Below, in pieces: positions 1 to 11,640 of a DNA stretch of 64,000 nucleotides; the first letter of the stretch is position 1; every line of letters starts with the position of its first letter. Where the stretch lies: contig NC_030853.1 in assembly GCF_000208745.1 (NCBI RefSeq), forward strand, positions 3,017,129-3,081,128, written 5' to 3'. A program made the position numbers and the translations under genes. A model generated the notes under the pieces. The model worked only from the letters and a program-made list of their open reading frames with translations. It had not been told where the DNA came from and did no database searches. This DNA is from Theobroma cacao. Lineage: Eukaryota > Streptophyta > Magnoliopsida > Malvales > Malvaceae.

Positions 1-290
1 CTGTTTAAGTGTTACTATTGGGCATTAAACAAATTCCCTCAACTTCATTTATTAAGTAGATTACTAGCCATGTTCAAGATACTGTAAGATTTTGATCTTG
101 TTGTGTTGTAGTCTGCAGTTGCTATGAAAGATTCTAAGTTTCATTTCCGAGAATCAAATTAGGCTGCAGTCTGTCAAATAAATGCTTCGACTTTCAGTTC
201 TGTTTCCACTTTCATGTTAAATAGCAATGTCTGAAAATATCGTAAACACATCATAATGATAGATGAATTAAGCCAATGAACAAAATGAAA

Positions 291-2503
291 TTACTTATAC
301 ATTGCTACACTACCCTCGGAGTCGATATCCACCGTGACTGAGCCACCCTCTTGAACATATCCGTTCAAGATCCTGTCAGCCAAGGTATCCTCAAAAAGCC
401 TCACGATAGCCCTCCTCAATGGCCTTGCTCCATAGCTTGGGTTTTTTCCTTCTATCACCAGCCTCTCCTTAAATCTCTCTGTCACTTGGATTTTGATGTT
501 CTTTAATTTCATCACCCTATCACTAACTTCCTTAAGCATCACATCAACTATTTCCTTCAGCTGTCGGTTGGTTAGCGTATGAAACAATATAACTTCATCT
601 ATCCTATTCAAGAACTCAGCCCGGAAAATTTTCTTCAGTTCTTCAGCCACTTTCAGCTTGATTTGCTCCGATTGATTGTTTCCTTCTCCAATCACAGTAC
701 CAGCAACATTGGCTGTCATTATTATGATGGTATTTTTGAAGTCAATTAACTGCCCCTTATTATCTGTCAGCCTACCATCATCCAGGATTTGCAGCATGGT
801 GTCAAAGACATTCCTATGAGCCTTCTCAATCTCATCAAAGAGAATCACAGTGTGAGGCCTGCGACGAACAGATTCAGTCAGCTGGCCACCATCATCATAG
901 CCAACGTATCCAGGTGGAGAACCGAAAAACTTTGAAACCGTATGCTTCTCCATGTATTCACTCATATCCACCCTGATCATCGCTTCTTTGGCGCCATAAT
1001 ATTCATCTGCCAAAGCTTTAGCCATTTCTGTTTTTCCCACCCCTGTAGGACCGGTGAACAAGAAGCTTGCTATGGGGCGTGAAGGGTCTCTCACACCAAC
1101 TCTAGCACGGCGTATGGCACGACTGATTGCTTCAACAGCTTCATGCTGTCCTATAATTCGCTTTTGCAAAGTACTCTCCATATTCAATAGCTTAAGACTC
1201 TCTTCTGAAGAAAGTTTCTCGACAGGAATTCCTGTCCATGAAGCAACAATTTCTTGTATACTGTGTTCTGTCAAAATCTGAGTTCTTGGTGGCTTATGCG
1301 CTTGACAAAGCTGAACTCTAGCTCCAGCCTCATCAATGAGGTCTATTGCCTTATCAGGCAGAAATCTTTCACTGAAATATTTAGAAGCAGAGAAGCATCA
1401 GAGAAGATGTAATTAAACTGAATTATAAACATGAATTGTGGTATTGTAACCTGATATATTGATGGGATAACTGTGCCGCAGCAATCAAAGCATTTTCTTC
1501 GTAGATGACATTGTGGTAAGCTCCATATTTTTTGCTTAACCCTTTCAATATATGTATTGTTTCATCTACAGGTGGTTCAGGCACTTCCACTGGCAGGAAT
1601 CGCCTTTTCAGGGCTGCATCTTTCTCTATGTATTTTCTGTATTCATCTGGGGTTGTGGCACCAATACACTACACCAGCAAAATTACCTCAGTTAAAACAG
1701 TTAATAAAATCTAAAACTTTGTAGTATGTGTACAAACTTAAACAGATAAACTACTTTTAGCTCCCCTCTCGCAAGAGCTGGCTTCAAGATGTTTGCAGCG
1801 TCAAGGCCTTGGCCTCCAGCACCAGCTCCAATAAGTGTATGGACCTCATCAATAAAGAGAATGATTGCACCTTCACTTTGTTTTACTTCATCAATAAGCA
1901 TTATTAATCTTTCCTCAAATTCCCCACGATTAGATGCTCCAGCAATAAGACGCCCCATGTCAATAGAAAATATCTGGATCCATGGCAAACGAAGTTACCG
2001 GGCAATCGACACAAAATTTTCATTCCCAAAAACCTTTCAGGTTTCAGGATGAATAGCTAAACTGAAACCTTATACAGCGGCTACCAACCTTCTTGCCCTG
2101 GAGTTTTAATGGTACTCCTGATTTTATGATGTTTTGCGCCAGCCCTTCCACAATGACAGTTTTCCCAACGCCCGGGTCACCAATGAGGCATGGATTGTTC
2201 TTTCTCCTCTTGCACAGTATCTGTGTAACTCGCTCTACTTGTTTCAGCCTTCCTACTAGAGGATCCAACTTACCCTGAAAAATTAGAACCGAGCCATTGT
2301 CACCCCATTCGCTCTCAACAAGAAAATGACAGTTATAAATAACGAACACCAGCTTATAAATGTAAACAAACAGTTTCTATTTAACAATTTGGAACCAACA
2401 AGAAAAGTATGGGTTATACCTCCTGTGCCATTTTAGTCAAATCAGTTGCGTATTTGTTCAGCATTTCCAACTTAACAGATTGTTGCTGCTCAAGCTTCTC
2501 CAT
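291..2503 (-). CDS. ClpC-like AAA+ chaperone ATPase lacking N and M domains (5' end uncertain, possible pseudogene)
   Basis: Class I Clp/Hsp100 ATPase; ClpC proteins act in the chloroplast stroma as unfoldases for Clp protease and preprotein import. Exons on the minus strand: about 2503-2420, 2274-2092, 1978-1767, 1676-1451, then about 1376-291 with the stop at 291-293. NBD1 shows Walker A (GDPGVGKT), Walker B ([10 protein letters not shown]) and the [12 protein letters not shown] sensor region. NBD2 shows SWTGIPVEK, Walker A (GPTGVGKT), [24 protein letters not shown] and [13 protein letters not shown]. Splice frames are open. Compared with plastid ClpC, the coiled middle domain is missing: after [13 protein letters not shown] the chain runs in about 15 residues to [10 protein letters not shown]. 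The Clp_N repeats are also not visible. The start I give is the first ATG (2503) after an in-frame TAG; the true 5' end may lie upstream or be decayed. ClpC fits better than ClpD by motif, but the subgroup is not certain. Confidence 0.75.
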
Positions 2504-2661
2504 ATCAACTCCAACTGTTCTCTATTCTTCTTTATGTATCTATATGCTAGAAAAGAAAACATCAACTTGTGGAATTTGGCTGGGAACTGGAGTCATCTTG
2601 GGTGCACTTTTATACCACAACCTGGAGCCAATGTTGTAGGATGTTACTCAATTCAACGCAG

Positions 2662-2787
2662 CATTGGCTGCCTCATCACTTCCCAAGATTGTTGCTTGCG
2701 GTTCTCTCTGCAATTTTCCACCAGCATTGGCTGCCTCATCACTTCCCAAGATTGTTGCTTGCAGTTCCCTTCGCAATTTTTCCACTT
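2662..2787. repeat. 63-bp tandem duplication, two copies
   Basis: Two adjacent copies with a 63-bp period (2662-2724 and 2725-2787) both begin cattggctgcctcatcac. They differ at only a few bases. On the minus strand they read as a 21-codon in-frame duplication containing ATILGSDEAANA, within an open stretch starting MNSLEAAPNFERK. This may be a remnant of the 5' part of the neighbouring ClpC-like gene. Confidence 0.8.
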
Positions 2788-2829
2788 TTCGTTCAAAATT
2801 GGGTGCAGCTTCCAAAGAGTTCATGATTA

Positions 2830-3893
2830 TTAGTAACTCATGTTTTGTATATTAATTGCAAACAAGCTGGAGGTGAGTCTTCTCCCTCCCTGTTTTTGTC
2901 CCCTAGGTTTCCTACAAGTGTATAATCATTAATGTTACATTAGTGCTAATATACCCTTCACAGCAATCAAGTAAGTTGACCATCAACATTCAACAGTCAC
3001 CTTGTGCTGCACTGGCGCTGCTAGAATGTTTGGACTTTGGGACAGATTTCAGGTTCTTGGATCTCCCTGGACAGAGAAGAAAGCCCAAGGTTTTACAAAA
3101 AAAGGTTGATGGGTCCAAATGCATTTCTACGAAGGGCATAATAACACTAGCCTGGTTTGTTTAAAGTTCATCATAGAGGGCCCGACCATAAAAGACAATC
3201 TCCCAATCCTGAGCCATCCGAGACATTTCATGCTCTAAAGAAAAAGATCGCTTCTTAAGGATTATAAATAATAATTTGTAATATTAAATTTTAATATTTT
3301 GTATATAATTTTTTATTTATTAATATTGATAATAAATATAAAAATTGATTTTAAATTTGTTTTTTAATCAAGATTTTAAAATGTTTGAGTATTTTAACAT
3401 ATAATATCTAAGATATTCTCAAGCACAAACTCATATAACAATTTTAAAATTTAATTTGACACTTATAAGATTCAAAGAACCTATCAATTTATAGAGTTCG
3501 GGATAAAGCACTTAAAAATTAACGAGTGCCTTATCTATTGTCATTTTAGATGAAAAGGTCAAACGAAAAAATCAAAGTGGAATAGTAGAGAAAAAAGACT
3601 TAGAAAGAAAGTTATGTTGGTGTTGCATTGCATGAATCTAGTTCCTGGAGAATAGATGAAGTCCGAGTGGGGGTGCTCCATTTATGAGCAACCAAGTGTC
3701 AGAATTGAACACTGTAGGTTAGCAGCCGTTGATTGGATATGTCCTAGTAAGCACTGCGCACCAGCACATGGATCCATGTGAGAAACCATACATAAAACAT
3801 TAAGCAAGAAAAATTAAAAGAAATCATGATAATATACCATAGTCCATACCACAAATTTCTTTCTTCTTTCTTTCAGGTTTTCAAGAGTAAGGA
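2830..3893. other. Gene-free spacer upstream of the ClpC-like gene
   Basis: No recognisable gene. A short minus-strand open stretch (about 3245-3166) reads SLEHEMSRMAQDWEIVFYGR and ends at a TAA; it looks coding-like but I do not recognise it. The rest, from about 3260, is AT-rich with no clear structure. Confidence 0.4.
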
Positions 3894-3901
3894 ATTAGGC
3901 C

Positions 3902-4811
3902 TAGGGGTGAGCGTAAGTCAGTTTCAGTCGGTTTCGATTTCGGGAGAAACTAAAACCGCTTAAATCAAACTTTTTTTTATGATCCACCGAAACCAACCAA
4001 TCATAAGAAAAAATCAATCAATCGAAATTGACTTCAATTTCGGTCGGCTTCTGTTGGTTGGAGGGTGCATTGGGCTTGGGGTTAAATGACTCAAAAATAT
4101 TAAAATCATGAAAAAATTTGTATTGAGTTTGGACTTAAATTTGTGTTAAGTCCATTTTTATAATTGAAATCAAATTCATATTTTTTAAATAAACAATCCA
4201 ACTCATATGATTTATTTTTAATTATATAATTAAACACTATATAATTTTTTTTTAATAAAACAATAACCATCATATTATTTATTTATAAGAATCCTTAATG
4301 AATAATTTACTTTTAAAGAAGCAATAAATACCATATATTAAATAGGTTAACGAAAATATTAAATAAAATTGAGAAGAGAAGGAAAAAAGATTTTCATAAA
4401 TTGTACATATTATGCAATGCAATTTAGTAATTTATGTAATGTAATTAATCTATATGTGAGAAGTACAACATAAATTAGTAAATTGCATTGCATATTATGA
4501 ATAATTTATGGTATTTGGGGTTTAGGGTTTCAAAAGTGGCTGATTTGTAGAAAAAATATTAAAATTGGGGAGGGGAAAGAAGAGGAGGGATTAATGAGGG
4601 TACAAAGGGAATTTCCTTTTATGGGTCGGTTTTTCGATCGGCTCAGATGGGGAGGAAGTGTCTCTGGCCATCGAGCCGGCTAACTCCCTTAACCGCCGGG
4701 TAAAACCAACGCCACAACCAGTATAAAAAAAACAAGCCTATTGTGGCCGTTGACCTCAGTTCCGGTCGGTTGCAAGTTGCAACGGCGCAACCGACCGGTT
4801 GCTCACTCCTA
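3902..4811. mobile_element. Non-autonomous hAT-type element (910 bp) with perfect 8-bp target duplication
   Basis: The left end reads TAGGGGTGAGC and the right end is its near-perfect inverted copy (TAGGAGTGAGC on the other strand). Both ends are followed internally by GTTTCGGTCGG/CCGGTCGG-type repeats. The element is flanked by identical 8-bp repeats ATTAGGCC at 3894-3901 and 4812-4819, the duplication length expected for hAT. There is no transposase reading frame inside, and the interior is AT-rich, so this is a non-autonomous copy. Confidence 0.88.
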
Positions 4812-5155
4812 ATTAGGCCCATCTCAATATCATTTGTGACTGTGAGAGTTTCTCCAAGCCTGGCCGGCACAATCAATTCAAACAGAGAAACAATGGTTTT
4901 CGGCTTCATTTCCAAGCTGAAAAAGAGAAGAGTTTTGCTATTATCATTGGATATCATTATCAACAGGATAAAGAATTCCTTTTAATTCTTTTTAACGTAC
5001 GGTATAAATACATGCTAATGATTCGAATTACTCAAGTATGACACAAGACAATCATGAGTCAATTGAATTTATTATAGTGTCATGCATATATGCACACTTT
5101 AGCTTCGTCGCTAATCCAGAACTTCACCTCACATGACGTCATAGTATTTTGTGGG

Positions 5156-5319
5156 TAAATTCCGTTCTCATCACCGAAGATAATACTGTTAATTTTATTT
5201 AATAAAATAATAAAAATATTTTTTAGGTGTAACAAATGTATTAGTTTTTAAATCGAAAGTGTTTTGATAATTTTATTAAATGAAATTAATGATATAATTC
5301 TCTACGAGAACAGAACTTA
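5156..5319. mobile_element. Foldback MITE with about 45-bp inverted ends
   Basis: The left end TAAATTCCGTTCTCATCACC and the inverted right end TAAGTTCTGTTCTCGTAGAG match imperfectly, and the match continues through TTAATTT(T/C)ATTTAAT on both arms. The whole unit is about 164 bp and could fold into a hairpin. The target duplication is unclear (possibly TGG on both sides). Confidence 0.6.
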
Positions 5320-5394
5320 TGGATGAGATGTTAATTGGAGAAAAAAATCATGGAAAGAAAATTGAAATCTCAAAAAATATAAAGTATAATCCTT

Positions 5395-5810
5395 AAAAAA
5401 AAACTCTTAAATTATTTAGAAAAATGTAAATAAGTTTTTTTATTTTAAACTAAATAAACCCTTACCATTAATAATAAACAATAATTGACTAATTATTATT
5501 AGTTAAAACATAATTATAATTTTATGCTATGTGACGTTAACATGTCATAAAAATACCAATGTATAATGATAATATAGTCATATAGTATTTTCATCTTTCG
5601 CATCAATATTATGTTAATACCATGTAAACAAAAAATAACAAATAATATTTTAATTAATGATAATTAATCCGTCATTAATAATGATCTATTTAAATCAAAA
5701 TAAAAGAATAAAAACTTAATTAAAATAATAAAAAATAAATATATATTTTAATTTTTTTAAATAATTTAAAAAATTTTAAATATTATATTAAAATATAAAT
5801 AGAGTTTTCC
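5395..5810. repeat. AT-rich dispersed repeat, copy 1 of a family seen three times
   Basis: The segment runs from an ACTCTTAAATTATTTAGAAA-type start through repeated TTAATTA-rich sequence to an AATAAATATATATTTTAA-type end. The same order of motifs (a run like aactaaataaaccc, TAATTATTATTAGTTAAAA, then AAATCAAAATAAAAG) recurs near 24.95-25.45 kb and 46.15-46.46 kb. It looks like a MITE family, but the ends are not resolved. Confidence 0.4.
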
Positions 5811-8067
5811 GTATTTAAAATAGGAACTGCCCACGCTGCTGCATGCATATTTAGAAAAGGACCAAGGACCACTGCAGAATAAAACATTAGTAGTGGAATG
5901 AGTTAAGTGGTTTGTTAATAACAAACACGTTGAGGTAAATTATTAATTAGCAAATGTAATTAAGAGACAAGAGACAGTACAGGTTGTAAGATGATAAAGT
6001 TGTCTGACGGTTGTCTCCACAATCTTAATAAGATGACAACCGTCTTATTCCTTTAATGACCCAATAATTTTTCCCCTGCATTATTGCAACTTGTGCTAAT
6101 ACTATAATTCTCTTTTCATGATTTCTTATGCAAATTTCTCTTCTTTTTCCTTTTTTTTTTAGTCTTTGGGTAAGAGCCGTTGACACCACCAACAGGTTTC
6201 AGCACTTTGGGATTTGAGACCCACCACTACTGCAAATTAATTAAGGCTTAAACCCTCCCTTTGATGTTACTTTTACAATTTTTTTTTTATTTGAAGAAAG
6301 AGATTTGAACTTTAATTTTTAAACAGGAGATCATATACCTATCAATGAACAAAATATTTGATATTACTTTTACATTTAATTTAAAGATCATTAAAGTAGA
6401 TATGTGGGACAAGCAGATTTGTCATGGATATTAATTTACTCGTGGTTAACTTTGATCAAACAACAAGCATGCGGATGGTGCCCCGTGCAGTATAATGATA
6501 TTGGATTGTTTACGCATATAATTATCTAGCAATTGTGACGGGTAAGGTACTTGATAATTTAAAAGTACTCAAATCCAAATCTGAGTAAAATTTAACTATT
6601 TGTGCTCTATTCGAGTCTAATAAAAAATCAACACTTGATATCTAAAATTAATTATTAATACTCTAAAAAACCCGAATTCAAATCACATGTAGAACCAACA
6701 ATGAATTTTAATAAGTAATTAGTTCAAAACCATAATTTAATAATATTAGAAATTATTATTCATAATCAAATTCAAATAATGAGTATCTTATAATTACTGC
6801 TCAAATACTAATAATTTTATTACTCAAATCTTACACTATTCAAATAGTGTAGAGTACTTGATTATAAATTTTTTTTTTTAAAAGGCTTTTATAAAATACT
6901 CATTGTGACCCCTATACTTAATATTATACATTTTAGATGGCAATGAATTTTATTAATCTTAATTCAAATATTACGATGTACATATCATCTTTTTCCAAAT
7001 GTAACTACTCCTGATTGTTGTTCCTTTTGCCTTATTCCGTAAGAAATTAAGGATAAAAAATTAGGTGTTTAATTTCTTGAATATTTGGAAATTTAGACCT
7101 GCATATATGGCTAGAGCTGAGCACATAAAAAAGCCCTTTAGAATGATAAATGAAATATTGAAATTCAAAGCAAAATAATAATAGTAGTATCCCTTACTAG
7201 GTATTCATGTTACTGTGTGCCAACATAAGTAAAGAGTTGACTTTAATTTTCTTGCTATTATATAGTAACCATTATTATACTATAGTAATTCATAGATCAT
7301 ATGATTGTGAAAAGGAACATTTAAAGTGAATAAAAAAAGAAAAAAAACATTTTTCAATAAAATTTTTCGTCATTGAAATATTTCCAGAGAACTATTTTTA
7401 TTGAAAAAATGTTGTGTGTTTTGCCTGATAGAACCTAATGAAAGAAAGCATGTGATCATCAGCAGAATGAAAACCATGTATGAAATGCAATTCCCAATTT
7501 TCCCTTTCGACTTTGCATTTGTTTTTCCTAGAAAATAAACTGTGCTAGCAATAGAATATGCAAAAGGTGAAGAAGTTGCTATAAGTTAAATAGACTGTAG
7601 GCTAGTCTTTTGAAAAGGTGAAGCTTTTCCTTTAAAGTTTAATCATCTTGTTTGAAAGGGAAACAAAGGGATATAATTTGAAATGAATTGTCGGTCAGTC
7701 CAGCAATCTTAACTTAGCGTGAGAATCCAAATCTTTCTGATCATATTCCCTTCCACACATATATATACATACACATATATATAGTATTATTTAGATCAAT
7801 TTCACTTCCACTGTGCTACAGCTGGCTTGGTTATTCCTTGTGGCAAAGAAAAAAAAATTAATGTTTATAATTATAAAATACTGTTATCTCAATTGGAATG
7901 ATCAATTTGTTGCTGACTCAAGTTGTGGAATCTTGTTGGATATTTTATGGCACTGCTGATGCTTCCATTAATTCTCTTATATTTTCCTTCACTAGGGCAA
8001 TTGTGATGAGGGCAACCCAATGCTTACTTTTTAAGCTTAAATAATAAAAAAGTACGTCACGTATTGC
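5811..8067. other. AT-rich spacer
   Basis: No gene seen. At 6545-6870 there are short dispersed repeats with GTACTTGAT-type ends in direct orientation (6547 and 6852). Around 7340-7440 a piece ending TTTTGCCTGATAGAACC may be a MITE end. Nothing else can be supported. Confidence 0.4.
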
Positions 8068-8330
8068 TGCTATTTTTAATTTTAACAAAAAATTAATAGT
8101 TGTCAAACTTAAAATTAATTGACATTTTCTTGTCGGCGTGACATGATAGTATGACTCATTTTACATTAATTTTTATAGGGTTATGTCTACCATCACGCAA
8201 TTATATTAATTATCATATCATATATTAATTAAATAAAAAAATATCAATTGATAATAAATTTGATGGTTGTTAAATATTTTATTAAAATTAAGAGTTTGCG
8301 ACTTGTTTAGTTATAATAAAAGAATAAAAA
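8068..8330. mobile_element. MITE-like inverted-repeat unit, copy A
   Basis: The left arm TTTTAATTTTAACAAAAAAT...TTGTCAAACTTAAAATTAATTGACAT is mirrored by a right arm ATATCAATTGATAATAAATT...GGTTGTTAAATATTTTATTAAAATTAA. A related unit lies at about 12575-12835. No coding capacity. Confidence 0.5.
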
Positions 8331-9110
8331 ATTAAGGGTTTTTAAAGTACTTAAACCCCTTGTTTTTTAGTGTTCTGCTAGGAAAAAGTTCTTCGCTTTT
8401 GACTTTTGAGCTCTGTTTGATAGAAACATAGAAGAAATTCACAGAGCTAAAGACATTTCCTTGCTTCTTCTTGTTAGTTCCTAAAAAATTAAGACAAAAG
8501 TAATTTCAGTAGTACTAAGTAGTAATAGTTGTAAGATTGAAAAGTCAAGCACAAGATCTTTTTTCCATTTCATGTGTGTTTTTTCCTTTTCAGTAAGCAA
8601 AGTTTGTCCAATTTTGTTTTCTTCTTTTTCAGAAAAGAAAAGAGTTCATTGCCTCCGAAGAGAAAAGCAAGAGTACCTTGAAAACTTCAGCCTCTTCTTT
8701 GTTTTGTTTTCCTACTTAAAAGGGAGTAATTCTTATCCCTATCTACATTATCTCAAAAAGAAATAAAAGCACCGAAAGACTGAGCTACTTCCTGGTAAAA
8801 AAGAACCAAAAATAAAACTAAGAATAGTATTTCTAGTACTAGTAGTTAATAACTTCCTTACCCTTCTGTTTCGATTACAAATGATCATTAAATAGGACAG
8901 GTCATGAGTGCTATGAGTCATGTTCAGGGCTCCTCTCCTCTGCATGGAAATGTGTGTCAGTTTCCATCTGCTGCAACGCTTTCTTCCTCCTCCACCAATA
9001 AATTCCCTGCCTGATCTCCTTCTTCATCACTGATCTTTTCTGAGGTATAGTCCCATTCAAGCCTATTTTACACTGCTCTTGTTTCCACTTTTCAGTGCTT
9101 TCCCATCGAC

Positions 9111-11282
9111 ATGCTTAGATCCTTAGCCAGGTATTCTTTTTTATATCTTCAACCTTAGCTTTCTTTCTTTCCTAATTTGCCATCAACTATGTTTACAGAA
9201 ACTCTGTTGATTCTGTTTCTTTGACTAATCCAGGCAGTTCAAGTTTGTTACCAGTAAGCAACTTAGATTTTACTCTGTAGATGGTTCTGGCGGGAGGTAA
9301 GCTCATCGAGTGGTCATGATTTTCAGCTGCTTGGATTCCCTTTTTTTTTTTTGGCTAGTGGTAGGGGATGGACTCTCGAGGGCTAAATCTGAATTTTCTT
9401 GATTAGACAACATAAAAAGAGCTTCTGAATTCTGACAGTTTCCCAGGAAAGTGTAGGTCTAAATAGTTGTAGTCATGAACTTGATTTTTCTTTTGCAGAA
9501 CACTGGCATAATAAGACTAGTGCACCTTTCCTTTCATTTCTTGAATGACTAAAGAGATTGGCAAGTTCAGGTGGTTCAGCTTCCACATAATTTTCCCATC
9601 AAACCTTCTTCTTCTTCTTCTTCTTCTTCATTTCTTTCAAAATCTTCCACCAAAAAGCTGCTACTAAGTGCTAATTGTGAGCAGAAACATGTTTTCCATT
9701 TGAATTTAGAAGCAATTTTTCAAGCATTCTGAATCTCACCAATGATAAAATTGCCCGTTATCACTTGATTAGTGTTGAAACTTTGTTTAGTCTTTTAATG
9801 AAGAAATAGGTAATCATTACAAACGATATCTGTTTTCCATTTCTACTTGATTATGACTTTTTCTTGTTAATCTTTTTTTAGCTCAATTACAGTAGTAACT
9901 AAGTTTAACCTGTTCACTTTTATGCTAGCTTGTCAATTCTCATCTGTCTCTTTCTTCTTTCATTAGTTTTCTTTTCCCTTTCTTTGTGCAATTTACTCAC
10001 ACGATTGATTTATCATATATCATTCTGTTCTAATCTTTCCCATGCCTTCTCCCCTAGATCTAGGCTAGCAAACCATGTTTTCTGAAAATATTTTTTTTAT
10101 GAAACGTCTCAAAGACACAGAAAAATTAATGTAACTCTACACATGCAAGCTGAAGATCTGCCAGATTTTAGGGTTGGTTTTGTTTTATTCATTTTATTAA
10201 CATGACGAAACAGATCACAGCAACATTTTTGTTAATCCTGCAATTTCTTTATTGTGATCATGGGAAAAGTGTGGTCCATTCAAATATTTGTCAAACATAA
10301 AGAATTATTTGATTGGACATGGCTAAGTTGATGGGCATTGTCATCATTATGAACATTCGTTTTTTCCAATATATCCAGCTGCCTCTTTGTTCAAACAAGA
10401 CAATGACCGGTCTCGTCTTTCGTCCCACATTTTGCCTTTTTTGCTTACGGTGAATATCTCTGTTTGCTTCTTTGGAAAAAAAAAAGCAGGTTGGAAGGTA
10501 AAGTAGCCTTGATAACAGGGGGTGCAAGTGGGCTTGGCAAGGCCACCGCCTTCGAGTTCATAAAAAATGGAGCCCAGGTCATCATTGCAGACATCGATTC
10601 TCAAACAGGCCCGCAAGCTGCCGATGACCTGGGCCCTGCAGCACAATTTGTGCAATGTGATGTGGCTATGGAGTCCCAAGTTGCAGAAGCTGTAGAAATT
10701 GCCATGGCCCGTCATGGAAAACTTGACATAATGTTCAACAACGCCGGTGTAGCAGGTCAGGCGTTTCCCCCCAGCATTGCGGACCTCGACCTGGATGAAT
10801 TTGACAGGGTGATGCGGATCAACGTCCGAGGCATGATGGCGGGGATAAAGCATGCAGCCCGAGTGATGGTTCCCGCTGTCTCGGGCTCCATTCTTTGCAC
10901 ATCGAGTATTAGTGGCCTGATGGGTGGGCTGGGTCCCCATCCATACACAGTAGCAAAATTCACAATCCCCGGAATTGTAAAGTCTGTAGCTAGTGAGTTA
11001 TGCCGAAGTGGCGTGAGGATCAACTGCATTTCACCAGCTCCCATCCCAACTCCAATGGTGATAAATCAAATAGCTCAGATTTACCAGGGTGTTCCCAAAG
11101 AGAAGGTAATGGAGATTATCAATGGGCTAGGGGAGCTGAAAGGAGCCAAATGCGAGGACATAGATGTGGCGAAGGCTGCACTGTACTTGGCCTCGGATGA
11201 AGCAAAGTACGTAACAGGTCATAACTTGGTTGTTGATGGAGGTTTCACCAGCTTCAAGAACCTTAGCTTCCCATCTCCCTGA
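9111..11282 (+). CDS. Short-chain dehydrogenase/reductase (SDR110C-like), three exons
   Basis: NAD(P)-dependent oxidoreductase of the classical SDR family, close in type to plant SDR2a/zerumbone-synthase/ABA2-like enzymes; the substrate cannot be told. Exons: 9111-9130, 9234-9296, 10490-11282, giving 291 residues. The frame closes exactly (20 + 63 + 793 nt). The first two exons add a basic N-terminus (MLRSLARQFKFVTSKQLRFY) that looks like an organelle, probably mitochondrial, presequence. Motifs: TGGASGLGK (cofactor glycine loop), NNAGVAG, the catalytic serine in CTSSISG, YTVAK (catalytic Tyr and Lys), NCISPAPIPTPM, and GHNLVVDGGFT near the C-terminus. Exon 3 alone has no credible ATG before RLEGKVALITGG, so the upstream exons are needed. 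Intron 2 is about 1.2 kb and CT-rich. The usual SDR motif is YxxSK or YxxAK, so YTVAK is normal here. Confidence 0.93.
9605..9629 (+). repeat. (CTT)n microsatellite in SDR intron 2
   Basis: About eight CTT units in a row inside the intron. This is a likely length-polymorphic site. Confidence 0.9.
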
Positions 11283-11592
11283 CCAGCTTGTCTGATATAT
11301 CATACTTGTTTTTATTTTGCTTTCTTCTTTGATCATCAAAATCATTTAGCTCCGCTTTGATTTGGATTGAGGGTTTTGTTCTTTTCTATTGAAAAGCTAC
11401 AATACGCAACGGAATGGACGTACTGAAACTGAAATAGCAAAAGAAATTAAGGGAAAATCTAGACAAGAAAAGGTATATCTGCCTTGGTAGTTTTCCATTA
11501 ACAAAATTACAAGCACATATGTTACCGTTGGCATGCTGGAAAATCTATACTGACATGTTTAGTCGGGAAGAATAGACTATTTCATTTTCCAC

Positions 11593-11599
<7 letters not shown>

Positions 11600-11634
<35 letters not shown>
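11600..11634. repeat. (TA)n microsatellite
   Basis: About 17 TA units downstream of the SDR gene, outside any coding region. Confidence 0.95.

Positions 11635-11640
<6 letters not shown>

Noticed and set aside
10347..10940. Long minus-strand open frame opposite the SDR catalytic exon
   Set aside because: It is the antisense shadow of a clear SDR coding exon; no family resemblance and no start context.
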